The position numbers and the translations under genes were made by a program. A stretch of DNA of 64,000 bases, taken from assembly GCF_046197875.1 (NCBI RefSeq), contig NZ_CP166991.1, positions 1,426,001 to 1,490,000 of the forward strand, read 5' to 3'. Below are positions 1 to 11,559 of this stretch, piece after piece. Below the pieces are notes generated by a model, which made no database searches, had not been told where the DNA came from, and worked only from the letters and a program-made list of their open reading frames with translations. The stretch comes from Methanobrevibacter_A acididurans (GTDB taxonomy: Archaea; Methanobacteriota; Methanobacteria; Methanobacteriales; Methanobacteriaceae). Each line of letters opens with the position of its first letter. Within the stretch, counting starts at the first letter, position 1.

Positions 1-266
1 AATATTTTACGTCTACCTAATAAATCATCAACAAATGCAAATATACCAATAACAAGTACCAAATCATTGAATCCCTGTGGTAGATATAAACTTAATAATA
101 TGAAAGGAATCAAACCGATTGCTCGAGGAGTTCCACCTCTAATATTCTGATATAAATTGCCTAATAATCTTCTTTTACCTAAGAAACGGAAAATTATATT
201 TAATACCATTGTTCCAAAAAAAGATAATAAGAATACGCCTAATAGTTGAAGATACATGGAGAACAT
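1..266 (-). CDS. MraY-like glycosyl-1-phosphate transferase (partial, C-terminus outside window)
   Basis: Only the first 88 residues are in the window. The N-terminus is a hydrophobic segment (MYLQLLGVFLLSFFGTMVL), then a basic loop with a GGTPRAIG signature, a second hydrophobic stretch and a DDLLGRRK motif. The GTP-x-x-x-G loop and the paired aspartates are typical of the MraY/WecA family, membrane enzymes that move a sugar phosphate onto a polyprenyl carrier. In Methanobacteriales such proteins are thought to serve pseudomurein precursor assembly. The gene follows pelota in the same direction with a 126-bp gap. Either of two Met codons, 9 bases apart, could be the start; the outer one is annotated. 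Family call is good, exact substrate unknown. Confidence 0.72.
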   Translation of the reverse strand, partial: MFSMYLQLLGVFLLSFFGTMVLNIIFRFLGKRRLLGNLYQNIRGGTPRAIGLIPFILLSLYLPQGFNDLVLVIGIFAFVDDLLGRRKI

Positions 267-392
267 GTTTTTTTAACACCCAAATTATTTATAAAAACTA
301 ATTAAAGAATAAATTAGTTATTTTTAAATATTAACATATTGTTAAAACTGATATATAATTGTTTTCAAAATTAAAAAAATTAAAAAAAAAGC

Positions 393-1454
393 TTAATTTA
401 CAGGATAACGAAGTAAAGCAGCAATACTTCCAAGGGATTCTAACTGTTTACCGCCTTCATGTTCACTACTTATAACAATTACTTTCCCAGACATGTTTTC
501 AACCATATCCATTAAATTTTCTAAATTTTTACTTTTAATTGAATTATCTAAAACAAGCAATTTTTCAACAGCCCCAGAATTAACAGCTTTATTAACTTCT
601 TCCCTACCATAGGCTACTTTAGAAGTTCCCTTTGACATTTCTTCAAAAAGTTTTTCTAATATTGACATTTCATAAGCTATTCTATTTTCTGAGGTTAATT
701 TTTCAACAGTACCATTTTTAAGAACTTCATAAATTCCAGACCGACCTCCAGAGCCAGTGTTTTCTAATATGGATTTTTTAGCAATCTTTGGGAATTTATC
801 TTTTAAATATTTAAAAAAATCATTTTTATAAAATCCTGGACCTGCAATGATAAAAGTTGAAACATCCTCAAAACGATTAATAACTTCAATAGTACTTTGA
901 TAAAATTGGTTTAATTTTTTTTGACGACTTTTATCTAAAATTCGTTTACCTGAAATATTTCCCATAATAGGACCATAATATTCTACACCAAATTGACGAA
1001 TCAAACCAATATCCGCAACATCATCTTCTAAACTAATAATAATAGCAGATAATTTTTTTGATGCTTTAATAGACTGATTAATTCTTTTTAAAATCCAATT
1101 TGACCATACTTCTTTACTAATTTTAATAGGAGTATTGATTTTTGCTTCAATTGTGTGATGAGAACCTAAAGGGATAATATCTTCTGGACCTTGAATAATT
1201 GGGCCAGTAAGTCTTAATTTACCTGTAAAAATATGAAAATTAATATTTTCAACTGATATTCCTAATGTAAAAGTTTTTTTAACACCTCGATCACTTCTAA
1301 GTTTATCCCCTGTTGTATCTTGAATACGACGAGAAGTTTTAGAATATATATTATCCCCAACTTCTATTATATGAGACAAATGCCATAAATCGTCTAATGT
1401 TTCTGGAAGAAGATTCATAACCCCATTTTTTTTATCTTGATAAATTATTTTCAT
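393..1454 (-). CDS. pelA: Pelota-family mRNA surveillance protein
   Basis: The 353-residue protein has the full Pelota (Dom34) length and the three eRF1-like domains: an Sm-like N-terminal domain (about 1-130), a central domain (about 135-260) without the GGQ motif of true release factors, and a C-terminal alpha/beta domain (about 265-350). Pelota with aEF1A-GTP/ABCE1 rescues ribosomes stalled on broken or stop-less mRNA. The ATG start has a clear AGGAG about 10 bases upstream. The gene is divergent from tyrA, sharing a 134-bp AT-rich promoter region, and its stop is followed by T-runs that would terminate transcription. Confidence 0.93.
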   Translation of the reverse strand: MKIIYQDKKNGVMNLLPETLDDLWHLSHIIEVGDNIYSKTSRRIQDTTGDKLRSDRGVKKTFTLGISVENINFHIFTGKLRLTGPIIQGPEDIIPLGSHHTIEAKINTPIKISKEVWSNWILKRINQSIKASKKLSAIIISLEDDVADIGLIRQFGVEYYGPIMGNISGKRILDKSRQKKLNQFYQSTIEVINRFEDVSTFIIAGPGFYKNDFFKYLKDKFPKIAKKSILENTGSGGRSGIYEVLKNGTVEKLTSENRIAYEMSILEKLFEEMSKGTSKVAYGREEVNKAVNSGAVEKLLVLDNSIKSKNLENLMDMVENMSGKVIVISSEHEGGKQLESLGSIAALLRYPVN

Positions 1455-1588
1455 TACAAATATACTCCTATATTACAGATTTTAAAGTTTTTAATATAAT
1501 ATATTATAATAATAAATAATATAATTATTAAATAATAAAAAAAAGATTTAATTTTATACAATATAAAATTTGTCATAGCAGGATTAAA

Positions 1589-2893
1589 ATGAAAATTGGA
1601 ATTATTGGTGGAACTCGGGGATTAGGAAAAACATTAGCTTGGTTCTTTAAAAGAGAAAATTTTGATGTAACTATTACAGGTAGAGATGAAACTGTTGGGA
1701 AAATTACTAGTTATGAATTAAATGTTAATTATTCCTCAAATAATGAAGAGGTTGTAAAATCTAGCGACATAATCATTATATCTGTCCCCATATCAAGCAC
1801 AAAGGATGTTATTAAGGAATTAGCACCTAAAATGACACCTGGATCTTTACTTATAGATGTTACAAGTGTAAAAGAAGGACCTTCTAAAATTATGGAAAAA
1901 TATGTTCCAAAAGATGTAGAGTTTATTCCAACTCACCCAGTTTTTGGTCCGAGAACAACAAGTTTAAATGGGCAAATAATAGTTTTAACTCCTAAAAAGA
2001 AAGGAAAATGGTATCCTAAAGTAAAAAAATTTTTAAAAAATAAAAAAATGAAAGTTATTGAAACTGTACCACAAGAACATGACAAAATGATGGCTATAGT
2101 ACAAGTATTAACCCATTTTTCTTATATTTCTACTGCATATGCTATTGCTAAATTAAATGTTAATGTGAAAGATACTCAAGATTTTGAAAGTCCTATTTAT
2201 AATCTTATGATAGATATGATTGCTAGAATAGTATCTCAAAACCCTTTTTTAACTTATTCTATACAATTAGAAAATAAAAATGGGGAACTTGTTCGCCAAA
2301 CTTTTGCTGATGCAGTATGTGAATTAAAAGATGTAATTTCTACTAAAGATGAAGACAAATTTGTAGATATAGCATTAATAGCAACTAAAAACATGGGCGA
2401 TATTCAGTCTGCTTTAGGTAGAAGTGATAAAGCTATTAATTCTCTTAATCATGAATCAAATATTTTAAAAATGTCTATTGGTAAAGAAATAGGTTTAAAA
2501 CATATATACTCTGGAATTGTTCATATAGGAATTTTAGAAGATTTAGGTCCTGAATTCTTAAAATTAAATACTAATAAACATCACAAAAAATTAAAAATTT
2601 CTAATGTTGAAGTTTTAAGTGAAAAGGAGTTAATCCAATGGAAAATTAAACTTCAAAAAAATTATTCTCAATCTATTAGTTGTGTTTTCCCATTAACAGC
2701 TGATCAATATGTGATTAAAGATACTATTAATAATATTAAAGATATTACAAATGTTAAAATTATTGATGTTTATACTGGGCCACAAATTCAAGAAGGTTTT
2801 ACTAGTTTTACTTTTAAGATTGAAGCATTGAATAATGCTGCATTTGAATCAACAAAAAATATATTAAAGGGTTTTGGAGGGGTTATTAGATAA
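1589..2893 (+). CDS. tyrA: Prephenate dehydrogenase with C-terminal extension
   Basis: This 434-residue protein starts with a Rossmann nucleotide-binding fold (GIIGGTRGLGKT, residues 4-15) and contains the family signature THPVFGPR. It should convert prephenate to 4-hydroxyphenylpyruvate with NAD(P)+, the committed step to tyrosine. The dehydrogenase part ends near residue 280. The last 130 residues look like the regulatory/ACT-like extension found on archaeal TyrA proteins; I infer feedback control but see no defining motif. The ATG follows AGGA by 6 bases. It is monocistronic: pelA is divergent and a 480-bp gap follows. Confidence 0.88.
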   Translation: MKIGIIGGTRGLGKTLAWFFKRENFDVTITGRDETVGKITSYELNVNYSSNNEEVVKSSDIIIISVPISSTKDVIKELAPKMTPGSLLIDVTSVKEGPSKIMEKYVPKDVEFIPTHPVFGPRTTSLNGQIIVLTPKKKGKWYPKVKKFLKNKKMKVIETVPQEHDKMMAIVQVLTHFSYISTAYAIAKLNVNVKDTQDFESPIYNLMIDMIARIVSQNPFLTYSIQLENKNGELVRQTFADAVCELKDVISTKDEDKFVDIALIATKNMGDIQSALGRSDKAINSLNHESNILKMSIGKEIGLKHIYSGIVHIGILEDLGPEFLKLNTNKHHKKLKISNVEVLSEKELIQWKIKLQKNYSQSISCVFPLTADQYVIKDTINNIKDITNVKIIDVYTGPQIQEGFTSFTFKIEALNNAAFESTKNILKGFGGVIR

Positions 2894-3132
2894 TATTTTT
2901 TTAAATTTTTTTATTTTTTAAATAATATATAATGAACTTAAAATATTTTAATAACAAAATGTAACTACTTATTAAAAACAAATAAAACATGACAAAAATG
3001 ATTTATAAGATATTATAATGAATTTTAAATCTAAAATAATATATTTATAATATAAAATAAACTATAAGTGATTAAATATAAAAAATAAGAATAATAAATG
3101 GTTTAATAAATCGATTAAAAAAAAGTAAAAAC

Positions 3133-3148
3133 CGAAATGTTTATATAT
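3133..3148 (+). promoter_or_regulatory. Probable BRE/TATA promoter of cdc48
   Basis: CGAAATG followed by TTTATATAT is a near-textbook archaeal BRE plus TATA box and the best in this intergenic region. Transcription would start about 25 bases downstream, close to 3170, where the first arm of an inverted repeat lies. A weaker AGTATAAAAC at about 3226 could be a second promoter giving a shorter leader. Confidence 0.6.
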
Positions 3149-3169
3149 TAGAAAATGCACATATTATAC

Positions 3170-3260
3170 TATAGTTACAAAAACTTACTAAAAGATAATT
3201 GAAAGTAAAAAAAATAAAAAAGAAAGTATAAAACAATTTTTTATGAATAGCGTAACTATA
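3170..3260. repeat. Inverted repeat TATAGTTAC / GTAACTATA flanking the cdc48 leader
   Basis: TATAGTTAC at 3170-3178 is matched by its exact reverse complement GTAACTATA at 3252-3260. The octamer AATGCACA also occurs next to each arm (3154-3161 and 3260-3267). Seen directly; the function (operator pair or stem of the leader RNA) is inference. Confidence 0.5.
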
Positions 3261-3379
3261 ATGCACAAAATTACAATTAAAATAACAAGAGTAACTTAAA
3301 AGTCAAAAGGTGATAATTAAAACTTAAAAAATAGAATAATTTAAAAAGAAATAAAAAATTAAAAAAGGAGATGGAAGTT

Positions 3380-5596
<2,217 letters not shown>

Positions 5597-5677
5597 ATAG
5601 ATTAGAAAAAAAGAATTATAACTAGTTTATAGCCATTAAACATCCTAATTAATAGAGTTTACTAAAACCAGAAAATA

Positions 5678-5720
5678 AAGAGAAAATAGTTAATTATTTA
5701 ACTATATCTCTTATTTTTTT
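5678..5720 (+). terminator. Hairpin plus T-run after cdc48
   Basis: AAGAG...ATAGTTAA (5678-5693) pairs with TTAACTAT..CTCTT (5698-5712) around a TTAT loop and is followed by seven T residues. It lies about 80 bp after the cdc48 stop. U-tracts terminate archaeal RNA polymerase; the hairpin may add to this. Confidence 0.55.
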
Positions 5721-5872
5721 AAAACATTTGTATTACTTTTTTTAAAAATAATAATAAAAATTGTTAATTGAACTTTAATTTTAAACAAAATTTAATATTA
5801 AGTATATACTTCATATAAAATAGAGAAAAAATTTTCAATAATATATTACTATTAAATTTCGAGGGATTATAA

Positions 5873-7147
5873 TTGACTCAAATGGAAGAAGCTAAAAAAG
5901 GCAATATCACTCCAGAAATGGAAAAAATTTGTGAAAAAGAAAGAATTAGTACTAAAGAAATAATAACTAAAGTAGCAGAAGGTAAAATAGTAATACCTAA
6001 AAATATTAACCGAAACACAGAAGCATGTGGAATAGGTGAAGGATTAAGCACAAAAATAAATGCAAACATAGGTTCAAGTAGTAAAATAGAAAATATAAAA
6101 TTAGAAACCCATAAAGCAAAACTATGTATGGAATATGGTGCTGATGCATTAATGGACTTAAGTACTGGTCCTGATTTAGAATTATTCAGAAAACAAATAA
6201 TGGAAACTGTAAATATACCGATAGGAACTGTTCCTATTTACGAAGCAGGAGTCATTACTCTTAACAAAGGAAACGAAATTATTGATATGGAAGAAGATGA
6301 TATTTTTAAAACAATAGAAAAACAAGCTAAAGAAGGAGTTGATTTCATGACTTTACATTGTGGAATCACTCAAGATCTAGTTAAAAAATTAAAAAATGCT
6401 AAAAGAGAAATGGGAATAGTTAGTAGAGGCGGAACATTCTTAGCTTCATGGATTTTACATAACGAAAAAGAAAATCCATTATATGAAAATTATGATTACT
6501 TACTTGAATTAGCTAAAGAATATGATATAACTCTAAGTTTAGGTGACGGGTTACGACCAGGATGTTTATCCGATGCTAGCGATGTTCCCCAAATTCAAGA
6601 ATTAGTTACTTTAGGAACATTAGTTAAGAGAGCCCAAGAAGCCTCTGTTCAAAGTATGGTTGAAGGACCAGGACATGTACCTTTAAACCAAATAAAGTCA
6701 AATATGGAAATACAAAAAACATTATGTTATGGTGCACCTTTCTATGTATTAGGTCCAATTGTAACAGATTTAGCACCCGGATATGACCACATAACTTCTG
6801 CAATCGGAGGAGCAATAGCAGCATCCAGCGGTGCGGATTTTTTATGTTATGTAACTCCAGCAGAACATTTAGGTTTACCTGAATTAGATGATGTTAAAGA
6901 AGGTATAATTGCATCAAAAATAGCAGCTCAAGCTGGAGATGTAGCTTTAGGGTTGGATACCGCATGGGAAAAAGAAAAAATGATGTCAAAAGCTAGAAGA
7001 AACTTTGATTGGGATCAACAATTTGATATAGCATTTGATAGTTCTAAACCTAGAAAATATCGTGACAAATGTAAACTTGATGATAATGAAATGTGTACAA
7101 TGTGCGGAGAATACTGCTCTGTTAAAATAGCAAAAGATGATTTTTAA
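5873..7147 (+). CDS. thiC: Phosphomethylpyrimidine synthase ThiC
   Basis: A 424-residue radical-SAM enzyme turning aminoimidazole ribotide into hydroxymethylpyrimidine phosphate for thiamine. Visible are MTLHCG, SRGG, DGLRPGC and EGPGHVP, all diagnostic of ThiC, and the C-terminal cluster motif CTMCGEYC near residue 414, where three cysteines in a CX2CX3C pattern bind the [4Fe-4S] cluster. The start is TTG, preceded by GAGGG at 8 bases. I found no TPP riboswitch consensus in the 276-bp upstream gap. It heads a tight run with glutaredoxin, FTR and ligase, with gaps of 30, 39 and 16 bp. Confidence 0.95.
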   Translation: MTQMEEAKKGNITPEMEKICEKERISTKEIITKVAEGKIVIPKNINRNTEACGIGEGLSTKINANIGSSSKIENIKLETHKAKLCMEYGADALMDLSTGPDLELFRKQIMETVNIPIGTVPIYEAGVITLNKGNEIIDMEEDDIFKTIEKQAKEGVDFMTLHCGITQDLVKKLKNAKREMGIVSRGGTFLASWILHNEKENPLYENYDYLLELAKEYDITLSLGDGLRPGCLSDASDVPQIQELVTLGTLVKRAQEASVQSMVEGPGHVPLNQIKSNMEIQKTLCYGAPFYVLGPIVTDLAPGYDHITSAIGGAIAASSGADFLCYVTPAEHLGLPELDDVKEGIIASKIAAQAGDVALGLDTAWEKEKMMSKARRNFDWDQQFDIAFDSSKPRKYRDKCKLDDNEMCTMCGEYCSVKIAKDDF

Positions 7148-7177
7148 TTAATTAAAAAAAAAAGAAGATGTGATAAA

Positions 7178-7459
7178 ATGGAATTAGAACATGTAAATGG
7201 AGAAAATAAAGGAGATATATTATTATTTGCTTTAAGTACCTGTGGATGGTGTAAAAAAACAAGAGAACATCTTGAAAAGTTAAATTTAGAATATGATTAT
7301 ATTTATGTAGATTTAACTGAAGGTGAAGAAAGAAACGAAGCTGTTGAAACACTTCAAAAATATAATAAAGATATATCATTCCCTACAATTGTATACAATG
7401 ATAAAGACATTATAATTGGATACAAACCTGATGAAATTGATGATTTAATAAAAGAATGA
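7178..7459 (+). CDS. Glutaredoxin/thioredoxin-like protein (CGWC)
   Basis: A 93-residue single-domain protein with a redox-active CGWC motif at residues 22-25, a central FPTIVYND segment holding the conserved cis-proline, and a C-terminal glycine-containing strand. This is the glutaredoxin-like fold. Its position directly before a ferredoxin:thioredoxin reductase catalytic subunit makes it the likely electron acceptor of that enzyme; this is inferred from adjacency. The ATG follows GTGATAAA. Confidence 0.87.
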   Translation: MELEHVNGENKGDILLFALSTCGWCKKTREHLEKLNLEYDYIYVDLTEGEERNEAVETLQKYNKDISFPTIVYNDKDIIIGYKPDEIDDLIKE

Positions 7460-7498
7460 TTAATGAAAAAATTATTTTAATAGGAGAGTGTCCTTAAA

Positions 7499-7969
7499 AT
7501 GTTAACTTATGACAAATTTAAAAAATCTGCAGAGGATAATGGATATTTCATAAACCCCGATAAAGAATTTGTTGAAACACTTATTGAAAATATTGAGGTT
7601 AATAAAGATCGATATGGTTATGGAGCTTGTCCTTGTAGATTAGCAAGTGGAGATAAAACAAAGGATCTAGATTTGATATGTCCATGTGATTATAGAGATA
7701 TAGATCTCGAAGAATATGGATCATGTTTTTGTGCTTTATATGTTAATAAAAAAATAGCAAATAGTCAAGAAACAGCACAATCAATTCCAGATAGAAGATT
7801 AAGTGAAATTAATAAAAAAATAGAATTAAAAGATGAATCTAAAGTTTTAAATACAAAATATCCTATTTGGAGATGTAAAGTCTGTGGATATTTATGTAGT
7901 AGAGAAAAACCTCCGGAAATATGTCCAATTTGTAAAGCAGAATCTTTAAGGTTTGAAAAACTATTATAA
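7499..7969 (+). CDS. Ferredoxin:thioredoxin reductase catalytic subunit fused to rubredoxin-like domain
   Basis: The 156-residue protein carries the FTR-beta cysteine pattern: CPC at 44-46, CPC at 61-63 and CFC at 76-78, which in the family hold a [4Fe-4S] cluster beside a redox disulfide. A rubredoxin-like iron site follows (CKVC 126-129, CPIC 142-145). FTR passes single electrons from ferredoxin to a thioredoxin-type disulfide; the rubredoxin module may be an internal relay. A partner FTR alpha subunit is not visible and archaeal FTRs generally lack it. The fusion with an upstream glutaredoxin gene makes a compact redox unit. Confidence 0.88.
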   Translation: MLTYDKFKKSAEDNGYFINPDKEFVETLIENIEVNKDRYGYGACPCRLASGDKTKDLDLICPCDYRDIDLEEYGSCFCALYVNKKIANSQETAQSIPDRRLSEINKKIELKDESKVLNTKYPIWRCKVCGYLCSREKPPEICPICKAESLRFEKLL

Positions 7970-7985
7970 AAAGGAATTTAATTAA

Positions 7986-9638
7986 ATGAAGTACCAAGAA
8001 CTTGTAAATGTTTATGAAGCATTGAGTAATACTACTAAAAGATTAAAAAAAACAGATATTTTAGCTAATTTTTTTAAGAAGGTAGATGATGAAACATTAC
8101 CTATTGTAACTTTATTAGCTTTAGGGAAAGTATTTCCATTTTACAGTGAACAAGAAATGGGAATCGGAGATAAACTCGTAATGAAAGCTATTAGTAAAGT
8201 TATTGGAGTAAATGAAAATGAAGTTGAAAATCAAATAAGGGACCAAGGGGATATTGGAGCAGCTGCTGAAAAATTATATTCTAAAAAGAGCCAAACTACT
8301 TTTTTTTCACAACCCCTAAGTATCAAATTTGTTTTTAGTAACTTAAAAAAATTAGCAACTATTTCTGGTAATAATTCAACCAACAAAAAGATTTCAATAA
8401 TTTTAGAGTTATTATCTTCAGCTTCTGGAACAGAAGCCAAATATATTACTAGAACAATAACTGAAGAATTAAGAATTGGAGTAGGTGAAGGAATTATTCG
8501 TGACGCCATTTCTGATGCTTTTGATATAAATAAAAGTGTCACTGAAAGAGCTTATATGTTAACAAATGATTTAGGACTTGTTGCAGAAGTAGGAAAAAAT
8601 CAGGGCGAAAATGGACTAAAAAAATTGTCTTTAACCCCAGGAAAACCTGTTAAACCTATGCTTGCACAATTATCTCCTAATATAGATGAAAGTATATTAG
8701 AGATGGGTGAAGCTCTTTGTGAAACTAAGTATGATGGAATACGTATGCAAGTTCATAAAAATGGAGACAATATAACAATATTTACTAGACGATTAGAAAA
8801 TATTACAAAAGCTATTCCAGAAATAGTAAATGAAATTCGTGAGGCATTTCCGGATGAAAATTATATTGCAGAAGGTGAAGTCATAGCAACACGTAATGGT
8901 AAACCTTTATCTTTCCAAAATATATTACACAGAGTCCGTAGAAAATATAATATTGAAGAAGCTATTGAGTCTGTTCCTCTTAAAGTTTATTTATACGATC
9001 TTTTATATTATAAAAAACCAACATTGGATGAACCAATTAAAATAAGAAGAGAGATTCTTGAAAAAATTGTTAATACAAAAAGTGATAATTTAAATCTTAG
9101 TGAAAAAGCTATGGTTAATGAAGATAATCTTAAAGATGCAAAAAGATTATTTGAAAAATCTATTGCCGAAGGGCATGAAGGAATAATGATTAAAGATGCC
9201 AAAGAACCATATATACCTGGAATTCGTGGCAAAAAAATGTTAAAATTTAAAGCTGAACCGGAAACATTAGATGTTGTGGTTGTTGGGGGAACATATGGTA
9301 TAGGTAAAAGAGGTAATTTTATTGGATCCTACATGGTAGCTCTTAGAAATGATGATGAAGAATTAGAAACTGTTGCTCATGTAGCTACTGGTTTAACTGA
9401 TGAAACCTTAGCAAAATTAACAAAAATGATGGAAAAATATAAAATTAACGAAAAAGGTACAAAAATTATTGTTAAGCCTAAAATAATTTTAGAAATTGCA
9501 TATAGTGAAATCGTTAAAAGTCCAGAATATGATGCAGGTTATTCTTTAAGATTCCCTGTAGTGAAAAGAATTCGTGACGATAAAGGCTTAGAAGATATTG
9601 ATACTGTAGAAAGATTGAAATCTATGTATAAAGAATAG
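7986..9638 (+). CDS. lig: ATP-dependent DNA ligase
   Basis: At 550 residues this has the usual archaeal DNA ligase I length. An N-terminal DNA-binding domain (1-210) precedes the adenylation domain with KYDGIR (adenylated Lys about 248), then EGEVIA, EGIMIK and KFK motifs, and a C-terminal OB fold ending with an RFP motif. It seals nicks between Okazaki fragments using ATP. It follows the FTR gene by 16 bp and so may be co-transcribed with the thiC-redox genes. The replication genes fen, cdc6 and topA lie elsewhere in the window, not in an operon with it. Confidence 0.95.
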   Translation: MKYQELVNVYEALSNTTKRLKKTDILANFFKKVDDETLPIVTLLALGKVFPFYSEQEMGIGDKLVMKAISKVIGVNENEVENQIRDQGDIGAAAEKLYSKKSQTTFFSQPLSIKFVFSNLKKLATISGNNSTNKKISIILELLSSASGTEAKYITRTITEELRIGVGEGIIRDAISDAFDINKSVTERAYMLTNDLGLVAEVGKNQGENGLKKLSLTPGKPVKPMLAQLSPNIDESILEMGEALCETKYDGIRMQVHKNGDNITIFTRRLENITKAIPEIVNEIREAFPDENYIAEGEVIATRNGKPLSFQNILHRVRRKYNIEEAIESVPLKVYLYDLLYYKKPTLDEPIKIRREILEKIVNTKSDNLNLSEKAMVNEDNLKDAKRLFEKSIAEGHEGIMIKDAKEPYIPGIRGKKMLKFKAEPETLDVVVVGGTYGIGKRGNFIGSYMVALRNDDEELETVAHVATGLTDETLAKLTKMMEKYKINEKGTKIIVKPKIILEIAYSEIVKSPEYDAGYSLRFPVVKRIRDDKGLEDIDTVERLKSMYKE

Positions 9639-9754
9639 ATTCTTTTTTAAAAAAAATTTATAATTAAAAAAATATAAAATAAATACTATAATAATTTATG
9701 AATTCCAATATATAGGATATATTTTTAAAAATAATATTAATGGTGATTTGATTT

Positions 9755-11116
9755 ATGGCAAATAAAAGATTATTTGGGACATTTGGAGTTAGAAGAATAG
9801 CAAACGAAGTTTTAAATCCGGAATTTGCATCCCGATTAGCAGCATGTTATGGTACATTAGTTCAAGGAACTGTGGCTATTGGAGGAGATACAAGAACAAG
9901 TACTCCTATGTTAAAACATGCTATAACCGCAGGATTATTATCTTCAGGTTGTGATGTAATAGACCTTGGAATTTTACCTACTCCAGCAATACAATATGCT
10001 GTTAGAACATATTATGATGGTGGAATTATAGTTACTGCATCACATAATCCTCCAAAGTATAATGGACTAAAATTTGTAGATGAATTTGGTATTGGTACTC
10101 CCGATAATATGGAATTAAAAATAGAAGAATTATACTTTGATAAAGAACCTAAACGAGCTAAATGGAATGAAATGGGAAAATATTGTATTAATGAATCTAT
10201 TATAGACGAATATATTGAAGAAACTCTTAAAAGAGTAGATGTAGATGCAATAAAAAATGCAAATTTAAAAGTAGTAGTCGATTGTGGTTCTGGAGCTGGT
10301 TCTTTCACAGCACCTTACATATTAAGAAAGCTTGGATGTGAAGTAACTACATTAAATTGTCAAGCTGATGGATTTTTCCCAGGACGTAACCCTGAACCAA
10401 TAGAACCAAATTTAACAGAATTAATAAACACTGTAAAAATTTTAAATGCTGATTTAGGTTTAGCTCATGATGGTGATGCAGACAGAACTATTTGTATTGA
10501 TAATAAAGGAAACTTTGTTTTAGGAGATAAAACTTTTTCATTAGTTGAAAAACAAATGTTAAAGGAAAACAATGGAGGAATTATAGTAACTACTGTTGCA
10601 ACTTCAACTGCAATTTATGATATAGCTAAACAGTATAATGGTAAAGTTATAACAACCGCTGTAGGAGACTTACTTGTAGCAAGAAAATTAAAAGAAGAAA
10701 ATGGTCTTTTTGGTGGAGAAGAAAACGGTGGCCTTATTTTCCCAAACTTTGTTTATGGTCGTGACGCTGCAATGACTGTAGCTAAGATATTAGAGATAAT
10801 TGCTAAGGAAAAAAAATCATTATATGAACTTGTTAAAGAATTACCAAAATATTATTCTGAAAAAATGAAAATTGAATGTCCTGATAATAAAAAATCAGAA
10901 ATTATGAAAAGTATTGTTAAGGAAATAAAAGAAACAACTAATTATAAAATAGACACTACAGATGGAGTGAAGATATTAAAAGAAGATGGTTGGATTATTA
11001 TAAGACCTTCCGGAACTGAACCTATTTTTAGATGTTTTGCAGAATCAGATTCTCAAAAAAAATCTACTGAAATGACAGAATGGGGTATTTCTTTAATTAA
11101 AAAATATTTAAAATAA
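9755..11116 (+). CDS. glmM: Phosphohexomutase, GlmM-like (paralog 1)
   Basis: A 453-residue alpha-D-phosphohexomutase with four recognisable parts: TASHNPP with the phosphoserine at about residue 96, the metal loop DGDADR, the sugar loop GGEENGG, and the C-terminal phosphate loop RPSGTEP. It probably interconverts hexosamine or hexose 6- and 1-phosphates for wall and glycan precursors. A second paralog lies at 16624-17979, beside glmU; this one is isolated. The N-terminus reads FGTFGVRR instead of the usual FGTSGIRG, so phosphoglucosamine versus phosphomannose/glucose specificity is uncertain. ATG start with GGTGAT upstream. Confidence 0.85.
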   Translation: MANKRLFGTFGVRRIANEVLNPEFASRLAACYGTLVQGTVAIGGDTRTSTPMLKHAITAGLLSSGCDVIDLGILPTPAIQYAVRTYYDGGIIVTASHNPPKYNGLKFVDEFGIGTPDNMELKIEELYFDKEPKRAKWNEMGKYCINESIIDEYIEETLKRVDVDAIKNANLKVVVDCGSGAGSFTAPYILRKLGCEVTTLNCQADGFFPGRNPEPIEPNLTELINTVKILNADLGLAHDGDADRTICIDNKGNFVLGDKTFSLVEKQMLKENNGGIIVTTVATSTAIYDIAKQYNGKVITTAVGDLLVARKLKEENGLFGGEENGGLIFPNFVYGRDAAMTVAKILEIIAKEKKSLYELVKELPKYYSEKMKIECPDNKKSEIMKSIVKEIKETTNYKIDTTDGVKILKEDGWIIIRPSGTEPIFRCFAESDSQKKSTEMTEWGISLIKKYLK

Positions 11117-11304
11117 ACATAATAATTTAAAAATTGCTTTATTTTTTCTATTAAAAATTTAAAAGAATTGACTAATTAAATAGAAATAAATATTAAAACT
11201 TTAATAAAAAACATAAGGTAATTAAATAATTTAAGCAATACATGAAAAAATTAAAAAAATTAGAAAACTTAAGGTATATGTTCTTACACTTTTTTAATAA
11301 AAAG

Positions 11305-11556
11305 TTATACCAATAAAAAATAGGTATATAATGCAGATATTAAACAAAACCCAATATAAATTATAACTCTTACAGTAATCAATTTTTCATGTTTACCTTG
11401 ATAATCATGAGTAAAATGATCAACAACAATCATTATTAAAAATATTAAGAAAAAAATCAAACCTGGAATTAATTTACCTAAAATAATTTGACTTGTTCCA
11501 GGTATCAAAAAAGCCAAAGCAATCAAAATTAAATCATACCACATAAAAAAACCCAA
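11305..11556 (-). CDS. Small membrane protein, uncharacterised
   Basis: An 83-residue protein with three hydrophobic segments (about 7-22, 26-47 and 62-82) around a short polar loop YQGKHEKL. It begins 3 bp after the ASCH-TPR gene in the same direction, so the two are probably co-transcribed. The segment PGTSQIILGKLIPGLIFF recalls small multi-TM proteins of the TM2 type but I do not assign a family. A start at the second Met (MWYDL) is also possible. Confidence 0.6.
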   Translation of the reverse strand: MGFFMWYDLILIALAFLIPGTSQIILGKLIPGLIFFLIFLIMIVVDHFTHDYQGKHEKLITVRVIIYIGFCLISALYTYFLLV

Positions 11557-11559
11557 AAA

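Larger units (their letters stand above)
2894..3379. other. Long intergenic region ahead of cdc48
   Basis: Nearly 0.5 kb of very AT-rich sequence without a credible ORF. It holds the probable cdc48 promoter (3133-3148), a separated inverted repeat (3170-3178 with 3252-3260), a repeated AATGCACA octamer (3154-3161 and 3260-3267), and an orphan GGTGAT Shine-Dalgarno-like sequence near 3308-3315 that is not followed by a start codon. If the upstream TATA box is used, the cdc48 mRNA carries a leader of about 200 nucleotides, long for this genome. Confidence 0.6.

Noticed and set aside
5597..5872. TPP riboswitch before thiC
   Set aside because: I looked for the CUGAGA and ACCUGAU-type conserved segments and did not find them; only the cdc48 terminator and AT-rich sequence are present.
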